Shown here: positions 1 to 11,780 of the stretch, piece after piece
How positions within the stretch are numbered: the first letter of the stretch is position 1
Layout: every line of letters begins with the position of its first letter
Assembly (NCBI GenBank): GCA_963855995.1
Contig: OY979716.1
Span: 86,111,560 to 86,175,559 of the forward strand
Reading direction: 5' to 3'
Length of the DNA stretch: 64,000 nucleotides
Source: Muricea muricata
Lineage: Eukaryota > Cnidaria > Anthozoa > Malacalcyonacea > Plexauridae
Translations under genes and position numbers: made by a program
Notes under the pieces: model-generated
The model's input: the letters and a program-made list of their open reading frames with translations, nothing else
Databases searched by the model: none
What the model was told of the DNA's origin: nothing

Positions 1-1200
1 GAGATTGGTTGTATCTTAACAGGCTTGGCTGCAGATGGAGCTTCAGTAATGTCTGGCGAACTGTCTGGTGTCCAAGCACAACTGAAAAAGATATATCCAT
101 GTCTTATTTACATCCACTGTGTGGCGCACCGTCTGAATCTGGTCATTGTTAATTCACTGAGTAAATGCTGCACGGAAATATTGACAATTGTAGACAAGCT
201 GCATTCAGTATTCAACTCAGCTAAAACAAATGATGTATTTGCCAAAATTCAGAAAGAGAATAAAGTCAATGTCCATGCTGTGCCTGAGCGATCAGAAACT
301 CGCTGGTCGTCAATGTTTTATGTGCTGGATATTCTGTGTTCCCGGTATCAGGAGATCCTCTTAACTTTGTTTAAGAGGGTCTTACTATACTATAAAATGG
401 CAAGTGGAAAGATGATTCTTACTTGTGTTATCTTGAAAAATGTGTTTGCTGCCACAACTAATCTAAGTGACATTCTACAAAACCCTCATTTAGAATGGAG
501 TTCTGCTGTACATGAGATAGAAATGACAAGGAAGCTTCTGGATCAATTAAAATCAGATGCATCCCTATCATCTATTATTGATGAGGCCACAGTCATCAGT
601 GAGAAGTGCTCAATTCCACTAAACATAACATCTCCAGTGTACAGCATCAGATCCCACATTGGCACAGCTGAGGTCAGCGGAAGAGGTTTTACCAAAGACT
701 TTACAACCAAAATGTGCAACAAGATTTTAGATTAAATGCTCCTCCGATTTCCTTCAGAGAGCATGATTGTCTTGACTGGTATTGATAGCCTGAACCCCAA
801 ATCAGCAAGATTTCTTGAGGAGAAACTACTTCTCCAGCTTGTTGACTACTATGGGGCAGACACTCATCTGTCACTCGCAAATCAACAGAACTCTTCTCGT
901 TTTTGAAGTAAGAAAGTATAAACTTTCATGTGAAAGTAGTGATCAGGGGAATTCAGTAATCATTAATCCTGACCGTCATCCTAACCTAATGAAACTTTTT
1001 CATTTGAAAAGAAGCTTACCTGTATCTTCAGCAGAAGCTGAAAGAAGCTTTTCAACAATGAAGAAGAGGGTTAAATCTTACCTGTGAAACAGACTAACAG
1101 ATGAGAAGCTTACCGAACTTTGCTAGCTGTCTTCCGAAAGAGATTTAACTAAGAAACTAAACATTAACAGGATCATTGACATTTTTAATGACAAGCCTTG
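1..1200 (+). pseudogene. hAT transposase, ZMYM1-like, 3' part, decayed
   Basis: The reading frame is already open at base 1, so the gene begins outside the window. The first block (to 735) has the DGASVMSG motif, an HCVAHRLNL motif and RSETRWSSM, as in the DUF4371/ZMYM1-like hAT transposases. A second block near 1,000-1,160 carries the hAT C-terminal dimerisation signature (LPVSSAEAERSFSTMKK followed by NRLTDEKL). Between the blocks the frame changes, and in-frame stops occur after KSYL and before LSSERDL. hAT enzymes cut and paste DNA with an RNase-H-like DDE core; this copy is broken and inactive. I am confident of the family and less so of the exact 3' limit. Confidence 0.8.
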
Positions 1201-1399
1201 ACGAGTGGCCTTGTAATATAAAACGATTTCTTTGTTTATATTTGAGTGTTTTTGATTGGTGTTTAACCGTCTTTTAATTTCTCTTTTCAATATTGAATAC
1301 TTATAATGATGGGCATTTACTGTGATTATAGTAATACTGATTTCTTGCACCCCCTTGCATTCCTGTTGACCAAGGCCAACAGGGGTGCGCACCCCCCCC

Positions 1400-2564
1400 C
1401 CCCAAATCCACCCCTGTGAAAGAATTTTGCCAGACATTAGTCATTGGAACACAGTTCTTCCCAAAATTAATGAATTTTGGAGATATTGTCTCCTTCCAGA
1501 GGTCCTTGGCAGGTGGTATACACAGAAGAGAAATTTGCCTCTGTCATCAAGCAGTATCAAATCTGTCTGCTTTTGTCGTCAAGAAAGTGCAGAATCTGTG
1601 GGAGCATGTAGCAATGAGTCATGCACTATTTCCATATTTCACTGAAGTTGCTTGAAATTTGCAAAAGTACCCAAAAAATGGTTTTGCCCCCTATGCCAAA
1701 AAACAAATTCTATCAACAAATATAATTCAAAAGCAAAGCAAACAAAGGAACTCCTGGAAGAAGCTCTTAAGTTACCATGCATCTGCATCTGCAAAGAGAA
1801 GCCAATATATTCAGATAAAATCCTGAAATGCCATAATGTAGCTTGAAAAAAAGGAAAGTTTTTTCATTTGACTTGCCTCAACCTAAAACGCAAGCCAAAC
1901 CAATGCACTTACAACATGGCAATGTTCAGGTTGTAAATCAAAAGACAAAGCTAACAGTTCTTGGAATACACAGAATGTAGATAGTGATGTCATTATAACT
2001 AAAGTGTCAACATGCTCAAATGAAAAATTTGCGCCAATTGCCAAACTGAATGAAGAATATTTCAATTTGGTTTTGTCTCCCTATGAATGGCGGGACTGCA
2101 ATATCATTCCTGCAGTACGCATATGTCTTCAAAATGTTAACCCCAAAGTTGATGGGCTACAAAGACCAAGTTTGGGACCAGTAAAAAATTTCACCCAAGT
2201 GAATGGAGAATTTATTCAGATTTTGCACACTGGTAATTCACACTGAGTATGTGTTGGCACAGTAGGATGTGAAGATGAAATGGTCAATTTATATGACAGT
2301 CTCTACCATAACGTCATTGACAGTGAAATAGAAGATCAAGTTATTAACCTTGTTGGACAGGACAATTTTAATGGCATTATAGTTGTTCCTGTTCAGCAAC
2401 AACTAAATGGCAGTGACTGTGGGGTATTTTCGGCAGCCTTCGCGATATGCTTGGCTTATGGTATATCTCCTGAAATGATGCAATTTGATGTGAGCAAAAT
2501 GAGAACTCACTTGTATCGCTCATTAAAACTTGGAACATTGGAAATGTTTCCTACTTTAATATAA
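1400..2564 (+). pseudogene. PHD-PHD-Ulp1 (C48 peptidase) protein, transposon-associated, decayed
   Basis: Three modules can be read across several frames. The first PHD-like finger is near 1,560-1,700 (CFCRQES, then SCLKFAKVPKKWFCPLC). The second is near 1,780-1,945 (CICKEK, KFFHLTCLNLK, WQCSGC). A C-terminal Ulp1/SENP-type cysteine protease domain lies near 2,015-2,560. All three catalytic landmarks of the C48 family are visible: His in LHTGNSH, Asp in NLYDSLYH, and Gln/Cys in VPVQQQLNGSDCGVF. The codon after the catalytic His, normally Trp, is TGA. Other stops and a frameshift lie in and between the PHD fingers. Proteins of this layout recur in cnidarian genomes with mobile elements; their substrate is unknown. 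Not functional here. Confidence 0.8.
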
Positions 2565-2667
2565 ACAATAACTATACAAATTATCACATAACTTAAAGGC
2601 AGTTTAATTAGTCCCACAGATCAAAATGGTAGCTAGACAGAGATGTACATGGTCAACTGTGCTGTAG

Positions 2668-2923
2668 CAAAGAGTAGAGACTACAAAGAAAGACAGGTAG
2701 AAAGGAAAAAGCGCAAGGTGTGTGTCACTAGGCATGTGGTACTGCACATGGCTGCCATCTTCCTAGCCAGTGCTCTAAACAGAGGAAGTCACTCCTTGCA
2801 AATTTTAAAAATGACCACTATTACTGGGGGGGAGAACATGGCGCCCATGATGAATCGCTGATGAATTACCTTACGCTTTTTTGACTGAGTGAACATATCT
2901 CTCTTTATAGTTTCTACTCTTTG
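2668..2923. mobile_element. 256-bp MITE, P-superfamily-like termini, copy 1
   Basis: Terminal inverted repeats begin CAAAGAGTAGAGAC and end with the near reverse complement TTTCTACTCTTTG. Flanking heptamers GCTGTAG (2,661-2,667) and ACTGTAG (2,924-2,930) match at 6 of 7 positions and look like a 7-bp target duplication. The interior shares blocks (GGCGCCCATGA, CTAGCCAGTGCTCTAAACAGAG) with the copy at 17.8 kb. It encodes nothing. The termini fit CANRG...CYNTG, the P superfamily, known to make 7-8 bp duplications; the assignment is inference. Confidence 0.75.
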
Positions 2924-2930
2924 ACTGTAG

Positions 2931-3343
2931 CAAAGTCAGCCTGACAATTAAGTCATAATATGCAAATTTATATCATTATTTATTTTTTTAGAAATTGTTT
3001 GCTTTTATGGTCTATAAACAGACCATTAGCGTGAACAAATTGTCGGGCTTGCTTGGCCACTGACAGTCATTAAACAAAGCATATAAAGACTACATGCCAA
3101 AGTGTATTCATTAATCAACAGTGTCATTTCAAAGGGTGAAGTATAAAAGGGAACTCAAATTGTCAAATTATGTTGTGATCAGTATAGTAAATATTTTATT
3201 GGGGTAGACAGATGAACAGATTTTGTGGGGGGGGGTGTCAAAAATTTAGGATGGTGCATAGTGCTACCAAGCAAGCTGGCAGCAAGGGTCTAGGAAACAC
3301 CATAATTGTTTGAATGGACAAAGCTTTCAAGCTGTAAGCTAAC
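2931..3343. other. AT-rich spacer, no gene seen
   Basis: AT-rich sequence with one G run near 3,226-3,234. I see no coding block, splice pair or long inverted repeat. Confidence 0.6.
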
Positions 3344-3349
3344 TTGTAT

Positions 3350-3577
3350 ACAACATACATACTTGACTACTACAATATATCGCTTCAAGCTATAACTAAT
3401 GGCATCCAAACGGATATGGATGAACTACAACTTTGGTACAACAGAAATCGCATGATGTTAAATGAAAAAACGACGAAGTCTATGCTTATTACAGGAAGAC
3501 GGCTGCATAAAAAGTTAGCAAGTTTGGAGTTGCAAATGGACCAATTGCATTATGGACAAAATTTTGAAAAAAGTTGA
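3350..3577 (+). pseudogene. LINE reverse transcriptase fragment
   Basis: A short open stretch contains TDMDELQLWYNRNRMMLN followed by KTTKSMLITGRR. This matches the segment after the YADD catalytic motif in non-LTR (CR1/Jockey-like) reverse transcriptases, where a helix ending in W is followed by KT-x-x-M and ITG. The catalytic motif itself is absent and the fragment stops abruptly, so it is a dead scrap. Confidence 0.65.
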
Positions 3578-3615
3578 AATAGAAAAATTTATTACCACAT
3601 CATTGAAGAGCATCC

Positions 3616-3861
3616 TAAAATTAGTAAAATTGCAAAGTTTGGTTGCAAAACGTTGTAAAATGTGGAAAATGTATACCTGTGAAGATTGCAAATTTTGTAT
3701 ATTTTTGTATTACGCACGGAAAATTGATACCAACATCGAGAAACGGTATCAATTTTCCGTACGTAATACAAAAGTGTACAAAATTCGCAAACTTTGCAGG
3801 GCTACATTTTCCTCATTTTACAACATTTTGCAACCAAATGTAGCAATTTTACCAATTTTTT
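3616..3861. repeat. 246-bp palindromic foldback element
   Basis: Two arms of about 110 bases are near-perfect reverse complements around a centre at about 3,738. They share GGTTGCAAAACGTTGTAAAA / TTTTACAACATTTTGCAACC and a central CGGAAAATTGATACC / GGTATCAATTTTCCG. Open frames within it are a by-product of the palindrome. It ends about 20 bases before the Kolobok element. Confidence 0.8.
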
Positions 3862-3886
3862 GACGAAGTCGTTATGGCTCAATTAA

Positions 3887-3927
3887 AGGAGCAGTGTCAC
3901 GCTGTGCACACCCCTACTGCGCATAAC
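3887..3927 (+). repeat. Kolobok left terminal inverted repeat
   Basis: About 40 bases that match the reverse complement of 10,388-10,427 with very few differences. They are preceded by TTAA at 3,883-3,886. The same motif opens the truncated copy at 53,923. Confidence 0.9.
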
Positions 3928-4033
3928 AAAAACCGGTTCGGAAAATGTCGGAATCTGCTCGGTCACTGCTCTTGTCGCCATTATGTTTTCATTGTTTTGA
4001 CTTTCGCAGCTGCTTGAGGATACGTATATTGTA

Positions 4034-5204
4034 ATGAATTCGGAGGTAAGTGGTCAAAATTTGCATATTTGATATATTTCTTTCGTATGTCAGATTAAGT
4101 TTAGCACTAATACTGTATATCGTCATTCGGTTTACATAGGAAAATCGTTGTGATTGCAAGAGCTCATGCAGCGTCAAAAGGAAAAATAATCGAGGTTGCC
4201 CGTGTAAGGGGAGAGACGCAATGTGCTCGGCGGAATGTAAATGTGGCACGCGTGCAAAACCTTGCCAAAATAAGGTAAAACTCTATATTTAATATATTGA
4301 CTTTTCTATATTTACAACTTGTTTATGTTATTATATAAATTTATAGTTTGTTTGATTTTTGCCCAGGAAACTGCTGATAAACCTGAAAGGCAACGGGCAG
4401 CAGGGAGTTCAAGTAAAAGACAACGACAAGGTTTTCGCCTTACACACGCACCTGTAGAATCAGAGGAAATGCAAAGGGTAAAGGAGCACGAAAATGTGAA
4501 GGTACAAACGCTTTGTATGTTTTTACCATATAGTTATACTATGCAGCAGTTTGTGATTGTTATATTTTGTCATTGAAATACAGTCATTGCTAATTGTACC
4601 ATTCTGTTTATTTTAGCAATTTATAGATACACAGGATGCTAACATGGTTCGGAAATTAGCAATTCGCAGAGGTATTGGTAGCATGGACTACATCGACATG
4701 CTACTCATAATGGAGGATGACCTTGATGAAGATGAAAGGTTGGGTGGATTTGGTGAACCCTCAAATGAAAACCCATTGGGCCAAGGTATGAATCCTTCTC
4801 AGAGTCCTTCACAGTCACAGGACCTAAATCCAACACCAGATCCTATACCTGCATCTGTACCAGATTGGTGCAAATGTGGAAAGTGCAGGCCAATGGCACA
4901 AGAAGTTGAAAATAAATGCTGTCGACAGAAGAAATGTCTAACTACTACCTCTCGTTTTTCAAAATTGTGCCTCGATCCTGATGTGCTCGAGTTGTGCATC
5001 CGCAATACTAGTGACAAAAGGAATGACAGAGAGGACAATAGCACAAGAGCGTTCCATAAAGCTGCCTATCGACAGTTTATTCTTGTATGCCATGGTTACC
5101 TAGGCAAAGGGAATAGACAAGTATGTCCATCCTGTGTAGTCTTAAAAATCAGAGAACGTTATCCATCAGTTACAGGTGTTTACATGGGATATAGAGACCG
5201 TTAA
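4034..5204 (+). CDS. Kolobok accessory protein: CXC-like cysteine cluster plus P2X7 ballast-like domain (289 aa, 4 exons)
   Basis: Predicted exons are 4,034-4,045, 4,140-4,274, 4,367-4,501 and 4,617-5,204. Every donor is GT, every acceptor AG, and all joins are phase 0. Residues 8-46 hold nine cysteines in a tesmin/CXC-like pattern (CDCKSSC, RGCPCKG, CSAECKCG, PC). Residues about 176-286 resemble the zinc-binding cytoplasmic ballast domain of vertebrate P2X7: PDWCKCGKC, CCRQKKC, LCLDPDVLE, AAYRQF, GYLGKGNR, PSCVV, RYP. An acidic, Ser/Pro-rich linker separates the two. No membrane segment is present, so this is not a receptor. An AATAAA lies near 5,416. Unlike its neighbour transposase it shows no stop or frameshift. 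DNA binding or a regulatory role in transposition is inference. The very short first exon is the least certain part. Confidence 0.75.
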
Positions 5205-5657
5205 TTTTTATTATGACCCTGGGACATATTTGTATGTATATCTGTATATATCAATAGCTTGGTGATAACAAATTGTTTCTTTACATTACCTTGGTTTTAG
5301 TTTTAGGTATTGTTTCTTTATACAACTTGGTTTCAGTAAAACAAGAATGGTAAACATAGTGCTCTATGTGGGACTGTAAAACTTTGTAATTGAAGACATT
5401 AAACCAAGCGGAAAAATAAAAAATATTAATGTGCTATTTTTGATGTCTGACGACTGGTAAAATGTGAAAGACAAGTAGCAACATATTTTCTACTTGGTTT
5501 TTAATGTATTCACATGTATGCTTTAAATGTATTATATAGTAGAAACATATTATTATGGTCATAATATAATGTTCATTGGTTACAGGTTTAAATTTGTTCC
5601 ATGTTTGTTATGCTTATCCATTATTTTTTGACATGTATATTGTTATTATATACTGAT
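5205..5657. other. Intergenic space between the two convergent Kolobok genes
   Basis: AT-rich sequence holding an AATAAA near 5,416 for the upstream gene. No further coding sequence is seen; the transposase stop lies at 5,658. Confidence 0.6.
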
Positions 5658-8600
5658 TCATTTTGAGGATGTGGTGCCAAGACTTTCAAATCTGCTCTTT
5701 CTTTGGATAATTTCTGTTGTCGTAGGAGGTGGAACATGGGCTATGGTTGGGGATATGAGGGCCGGGTTACTTTCATTCAAGGAAATATGTCTTGTTACAC
5801 TTTCCACGTCATTGAGTCTTCTTTTCAAAATTTTGGATATGAGTACTGGGATGTACTCATAACCCTTTTTGACTTTAACAACTTTTACATCCCACTGCCT
5901 GGTTCTCTGATTGTACTTTCTGGTGATTCACTCTTCACCGGATTTGGTCTTTGCTTGTGGAATATCAACATGATAATTCCAGTCGATTGCTGTGAGCTGT
6001 TTTCTGGCTTTATATGCATTGTATCTGAAATAAATTAAGCCATTTTAGTATTGCATATTTCAATTATTCAGTATGTAAATATATTTTGCTATACTCATTG
6101 TGCATACAAACCAACCTGAAAGGCATTCTCTTTGGTGTGTACACTAAGCTAAGACTGTTTGCACATTCAATGCTACCAGTGTGCCTGCAAAAAATAGAAT
6201 ATAATCATACATTGAATTCAATTTTTGCCAATATAATTTAATACATCAAATAATTCATCCTAATTAATGGAACATGTGGAAAATGGAAAGTATTCTGCCA
6301 GTGTTGTAATGAATTGGAGCTCTACATTGTCAAAACCAAGGACCCAGCTCTGTGCTTAGTAAGGTCCATCCACTGTGATTGAACTTTATCCTTACAGAGT
6401 CTCTTCTGATCATTACATTCAGGGCCTTTTTAAAATTCACCTTTTTATCCTTGCACGTTATTATAGGTGTTACCATGAATTGTTAACAAGGGGGCCGAAA
6501 ATGTCCTAAGCCAGAGGCCCATAGACCATATGTAAGTGGCACCACTGCATTCTGTTTTCCATTTCACAAGTTTATTTCTAAAAGTACACTTACTATTACT
6601 TTTATAAGCACTACTAAACCTGAACCGTGTATAATACTGGAAGCTGGCCAACAATTCAGGGTAAAGAATGACTTTCTGGAGTTCCATGAAATCCTTGTCG
6701 CGACGGTCAAACCATGGCAGAGTTTCATCATGATCACCATCCTCATGATCGCACTCTCCCCCTAGCCATTTGTGCTCATTGCACACATGATGCAATAATG
6801 CAATCCACTTATCCTAAAAATACAGTACTGTAAGTAAACACAGAGAATTATTTAATCAAAAATGTACAGTTTACCATGGTAGGATCTTACAACACATGCT
6901 ACCTGGGCCTCTCAATTTCTCTTAATGGTCCTGATGTCAAAGTTTTTTCAGGATCAACAATATGACTTTATAATACATACACAAATACAATTCGGTAAAC
7001 AAAATACCTTCATAACCTTGAGGGCCTCCAAGTCAGAAGTGGTTTCGTCTTTTCTGCAAACACTGGCACGGTACCAGAAATGTCTGATAACATGCGATGA
7101 CCAATCCTTAATTTTGCTCATAGCTTTTGGCTTGCCCAACTTTTAAAACAAGAAGACAAATACACCACATTACTCACACCTTTCAACTACTCTACCAAAA
7201 AATCTGACTTTTTATAGGTTCAACTCAACAAAGGATAGAAAGCCCCCCCCCCTCATACACACATCCCTCTTTTTAGGATCCCTGAATTCATGAATTGTTT
7301 GCAAATTGTCATTACAAATGAACATATCTTTTTGATCACATAAAAATATATATATATATAACAGGACAATATAATTGAAATTACAAGAATTTATAAGACA
7401 GTAATTAGTCCAAATATGACAATGAAAAATGCATGGAAAATGTGACCATTTACAATTGTAATTGGTGTCTAACTACATATAGCACTATCCAGTACTATTT
7501 GTTAACAAATTTATCACTCAAGAGCAGCTTGCAAAAAAATGAGATGAACAGAAAAGAATGTCACACACCTTTGCTAGACACTTCTTAATTCTCTTGGACT
7601 TATGCCACACATCTAGACTGTGCAGAATATCAGGGAAGTTGGATTCTAAAGATTTAAATAAACACGATAATTACTTTTTCACTTGCCACAATTTAAGTGG
7701 TTTTTCCTTTGACAAAGTAAATGTTATAGCATAGTAACATTAGACAGGGTAAAAAGGTATGTAATATTTGTTAATAGTAATTTGCAATATACAAGTGGGT
7801 TGTACATACCAAGCAGTGCTTTAACAGAAGTAGATGCATCTGTTACTAATTCTACTACTTTTATATCCTGAGCAAGCTTCTGTAACCCGTGCTTCTCTGC
7901 TTCTTTCTCCATATTGGTTGATGTCAATCCAACATGCCTCTTATCCAATATCTCAATATCGATAATGTAGTTAGTATTGACTTCAACCATAAAGTAACAA
8001 AGATTCTTTGCATTGAAACCCGGGCAAGTCACACTGCCCATCACCACCAACCACGATGTCTTGTCCAACAAATTCTTTAAGAATTTCTTCCCTTGTGCTT
8101 GTCCACCACTCATTTTCTTCTGGTATCAGATACAACCTCTGATACCTATAAAATGTTGACTTGGATAGAAATGCCAACCCATAAAACTCAGCCATTCGCT
8201 CAATTTTAGCAAAATTATTTCTAGACAGCAGTATCGAGGCAGCTGCCTGTAAGCTGTTAACATAAACTCCATCTCCAAGTTCATGTGATGAACAGAATCT
8301 ATGTTTGTGATCAGATGAGCATAAGGAGTCGATGATTAAGGTTCCACAGATAAAATGGTAGCTGACTGTAGGAACATGAACACAACCAGGTGTTTGACAT
8401 CGAGCTTCGAATATCTGCAGTAACAAACTAAGGGAGCAGACAAATTTCCTTTCTTTGACCATCTCAAATTCGTGTTGAAACTTGTTTATTTCTTCACCTC
8501 TGCTTAGCTTACGATGGGGACCATATGTTGGGCTACTTGAACTTGCAACATTTGGGATTTGTTGTGGGTTAGCTTGAATCATTGCAGAAACATCCTGCTC

Positions 8601-10327
8601 ATCATCACTACCAGACACATTGGACATTTTGCATATAAAATACACCACTTTACCAATATTGAACATCAGTAAAAAGGAAATAAGCCATTTGGATCTCTGT
8701 ACTGTGATATTCATAATTACAAAACGAAGACAAAAAAACACAAGACTCACCAAATTTCTTCTTCAGATTCACCATCATCTGAAATGTCATTTAGATATTT
8801 TGTTCCCTCATGATCAGTTGAACTATACAATGCATATACATCGATATACATAAGTAAAGATATATTAAGCACAATACAGTATATGTACAACATATTTGCC
8901 ACCATCATGAACTGGTGCACATGAACAGGTAACACATTTTGAATGTCACGTAACCAATAGGCAATATGTCATTGTCACACACTAAACTGGTTAAATGTAT
9001 CAAAAGCTTATTAACTTACACATTGTCCTCCAAATCCTTTTCTTCCAGTTCTCGATCATCAATTAGGTATGAGATGGCCATTCTTGAAAGGTCAAGTTGT
9101 TGGCTACAGAGGGAATACAAAGTAAAAAGCTAAAGTCTTATATACCTGCATGTATTTAAGACTCATTCAAAGTCATAAGTCATGTTTTATCTTTTATGGC
9201 TGCCATTATCAATTGGGATGCACCATATTGGCCTATTCTATTTGTCACTATTGGTTTGTTATGTAATTGTTTGTTATGCTATATTCCTGTGTTTACAGTA
9301 TTAATCAAACCATACTTGTATTCTTGCTCAGAGCTGTCTGCAGTATCTGTGGTTTCCCTCATCATCAGTGAACAATGATGTATTCAACTTTGCAGATGTT
9401 TCCATCAAACTAGAATTGTATCATTAAAATGGAATAATTTTATTACTGTAAATCCAGACTCATTGCCTGAAATTGTATTATATTCCATTGAAGCTCATGC
9501 CTGGATTACACACCTAGAATGTCAAACAGCAGGGCCCAACTATCATTTACTAATAAATGTCTGATACGACATTGTAGTTTTAATATATAAAGTAGACATG
9601 GATTTGTTTCTTCATTGCTTTTCTTCAATCTTTTGTCTTTGTCTGCCGTTTTCAGGTCACGCGAAGCTTAAAATTGATTAACATATTTTACCTCATGTGG
9701 GGTGAATCAAAACTGCTAGCCAGTTCCTCATGTTGATCTACCTCCATGGGAATATTTTCGCGTTGGTCAACAATTGGGTTGATTGGCGGTAAAATCAGAG
9801 GGTTACTACCTTCCTTACATGGTGTAGAGATTTCAACAGGACCTAAAAATCAATCGCTATATTCATTTAATGATATTGGGCACCATGCCAGTGATTGCAC
9901 TCTCCTATACTTTATGCAAATTCTTATACGCTTGCCTTTTGCGTTCGCGTCTTCTGTTCTTATCCTGCCTTTGTGCAGCCGCGGAGCATCGATTTCTGAC
10001 CTGAAATAGCAAAATGTATCCATTTAATAAAATACCCTGTGTAAACAGTCTAAAATCTATTGAAAAACAAAGAAAGTACTGGAAATATACAAACCTTCTG
10101 CAGTATTCTAATGACAGCAAATGAGTGGCAAACTCGCTGTCTGTACTAAAACTGTATCCAGCCTCATCTTTTGCTTCTTTCCATGATTCAAAAATCGTCA
10201 AAGATAAATAAATTTGTTTATGCTGCTGATTCCAATCTAACTGTGCGCTACCGGACTTTTCATACTTTCTCTTTCACCCTGAATTTCTTCGTTTTCCACC
10301 GTGCGTCACCCTATCCGCAGTCGCCAT
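5658..10327 (-). pseudogene. Kolobok transposase, multi-exon, decayed
   Basis: Recognisable exons, in gene order, lie near 10,327-10,095, 10,000-9,860, 9,844-9,693, 9,107-9,024, 8,825-8,751, 8,654-7,800, 7,645-7,570, 7,139-7,005, 6,830-6,590, 6,184-6,116 and 6,027-5,658. Family motifs include GDGQCD (first catalytic Asp), VTDASTS, HSLDVWHKSK, HFWYRAS, PWFDRRD, YYTRFR continuing into HTGSIE after an intron, and AIDWN. Most joins have GT-AG ends. Breaks seen: an in-frame TGA in the first exon (RNSG stop KRKY), a one-base shift at CCCGGG near 8,020 just after the first catalytic motif, and a TGA after KSGEE in the last exon. Homology continues beyond each break, so they are recent damage or assembly error. 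The enzyme would cut and paste the surrounding element. Confidence 0.85.
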
Positions 10328-10387
10328 CTTGAATTGAAAAGTAATTTGATACTCTTGAAAAAATACAAGTGTAGAATTTCAAGTTGC

Positions 10388-10427
10388 ATATGCGCAGCAG
10401 GGGTGTGCACAGCGTGACACTGCTCCT
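10388..10427 (-). repeat. Kolobok right terminal inverted repeat
   Basis: Near reverse complement of 3,887-3,927, ending GACACTGCTCCT and followed by TTAA at 10,428-10,431. Confidence 0.9.
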
Positions 10428-10718
10428 TTAATATAGTTAGGCCATGTTTTGTCAGAGAAGCTGAAGGTGGACGGACATAGTCAGAATGTCAAGACTTTGG
10501 AACAGCCTTCTGTTCGAACTTAAGACTATCACTAGCATAAACATTTTTAAAACATCTTCTAACTTTCTATGCTAATATTTTAAAGGATATGGTCCATCTT
10601 AAAGTATTGTAAACTCTCTCTAGAATTTTATCAAAATTCCTATCATAGTTATTTATATGTACACTGTATTTATATACTGTTTGTTTAGATACATGATGTG
10701 CTTTTTTGCAAAAATACC

Positions 10719-11780
10719 TTACTCAAAGGGAACCACAGAAGGGCAAAGATTTGTGAAAGCTGCACAAATTCTGATCATTCTGTCAATTACAAAACAGTTT
10801 CCACCTTTGCTTGAAGAAGTAAGATAGTCCAATGGCAGGGTGCTTAGTAAAATAATGTACTTTTGCCACAAAAGTCCAATGACACGCTCAACATGTATTC
10901 GTACATTTGCAATCCCCCTTGTCTTTTCAAAGTCAATTGGATCGAGTTGGTCTTTGCCTTTTGTAAAGGCCGGTATGGCTAACTTTTCTTGGTATAGTCT
11001 TACACTTTCACTGATTGTGAATCCTTGGTCAGCCATGACTAGGTCTCCAGGCTTTAGGTTATTCAGTAAGCCACACCTCTCAGTAAGGTATTTATCAGAT
11101 GTTTGTCCTCCCCATGCTTTAGAAACAAAACAAATTGAGCCTTGGGGTGTGATTCCAATGCGAACGTTTACTGTATTATGGTTTTTATAGCTGGAAAAAG
11201 TCTGTGACCTTGCAAGAAGATTTGAAGGCCATTCTATAAAAACTTCAAAACAGTCAATTATGATGGTGGTCTTTTTCCTAAATGCATACTGAAAGCACAT
11301 AGGCATTGTATGCCATAACTCCTCTCTTTCTGGCCATCTGACAAGAGGGCATAACCTGATATCCATAACTGTCATCCACGCAGAAAATGTTCTTGATACT
11401 GTTGAAAGAGACACACCAAATCTGAAGGCAAGGTCTTGAAGAGGGACATTGAGCCTTAGTTTCATTAAAACCATTATGAACTCTTGAAATAGAGTTAATG
11501 TTTTACTTCTTCTAGTGATTAAAGGACTCACAAAACCAAATACAAATTTTAGCATGTCAAACCCAGGTAAACCAGTATAAAATCTCACCCTGTCCTCGTT
11601 GTTTACAAAGTAGCTTTCAGTGAAAGGTTGAGTGACTGTCTCCTTGAAGAGGTAATCAAATTCTTCAGTTTGGGTTGCTGAGGCTTGGCTCCCAATACCT
11701 TCAATTACAGTCTGGGTTTCTTGATCTACCAATGTTTGCCTCAGATCAAGCGAGTCAACATCTTCACCCATCGTTTCCAT
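10719..11780 (-). CDS. ISL2EU/IS4EU-type DDE_Tnp_4 transposase (353 aa), intact ORF
   Basis: A single open frame encodes a DDE superfamily endonuclease. A helix-turn-helix region (residues about 95-145, [16 protein letters not shown]) precedes the catalytic core. The likely acidic triad is complete: D176 in IIIDCFE, D251 in VMADQGF and E298 in HVERVIG. THAP-domain remnants lie upstream at 11.9-12.2 kb on the same strand, as expected for THAP-DDE_Tnp_4 proteins of ISL2EU elements. The protein cleaves and rejoins transposon ends in the nucleus. No terminal repeats were found, so the element's limits are unknown. The N-terminal 60 residues overlap another frame (11,741-11,932), suggesting a frameshift or missed splice between the THAP part and the core. 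It is the only long undamaged transposase ORF in the window. Confidence 0.85.
   Translation of the reverse strand: METMGEDVDSLDLRQTLVDQETQTVIEGIGSQASATQTEEFDYLFKETVTQPFTESYFVNNEDRVRFYTGLPGFDMLKFVFGFVSPLITRRSKTLTLFQEFIMVLMKLRLNVPLQDLAFRFGVSLSTVSRTFSAWMTVMDIRLCPLVRWPEREELWHTMPMCFQYAFRKKTTIIIDCFEVFIEWPSNLLARSQTFSSYKNHNTVNVRIGITPQGSICFVSKAWGGQTSDKYLTERCGLLNNLKPGDLVMADQGFTISESVRLYQEKLAIPAFTKGKDQLDPIDFEKTRGIANVRIHVERVIGLLWQKYIILLSTLPLDYLTSSSKGGNCFVIDRMIRICAAFTNLCPSVVPFE

Larger units (their letters stand above)
3887..10427. mobile_element. Complete Kolobok-type DNA transposon (6.5 kb) with accessory gene
   Basis: Both ends carry inverted repeats of about 40 bp starting AGGAGCAGTGTCACGC, each abutting TTAA (3,883-3,886 and 10,428-10,431). 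A TTAA duplication with purine-rich termini is the Kolobok signature. Inside are two convergent genes: a CXC/ballast-domain gene on the plus strand (4,034-5,204) and a multi-exon transposase on the minus strand (10,327 to 5,658) with Kolobok motifs. The transposase is broken, so this copy could move only with enzyme from another copy. The ends are still well matched, which suggests the insertion is not very old. Confidence 0.9.

Noticed and set aside
1388-1402. Poly-C and poly-G runs across the window as a functional series
   Set aside because: They are scattered, of varying length and mostly beside repeats. Apart from the symmetric ones at 56.5 and 58.1 kb they look like ordinary simple sequence or possible sequencing error sites.
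3636-3863. Overlapping open frames of 66-103 codons
   Set aside because: They lie in a palindrome and are by-products of its symmetry; no family signal.
4617-5204. A P2X receptor gene
   Set aside because: Only the ballast-like cytoplasmic domain is present. There are no transmembrane segments or extracellular cysteine-rich ectodomain, and the upstream exons encode a CXC cluster.
8020-8110. Two overlapping open frames as two separate proteins
   Set aside because: They are halves of one Kolobok exon separated by a one-base shift at CCCGGG; motif order is continuous across it.
10840-11190. Plus-strand open frame of 116 codons
   Set aside because: It is the antisense shadow of the conserved minus-strand transposase core.
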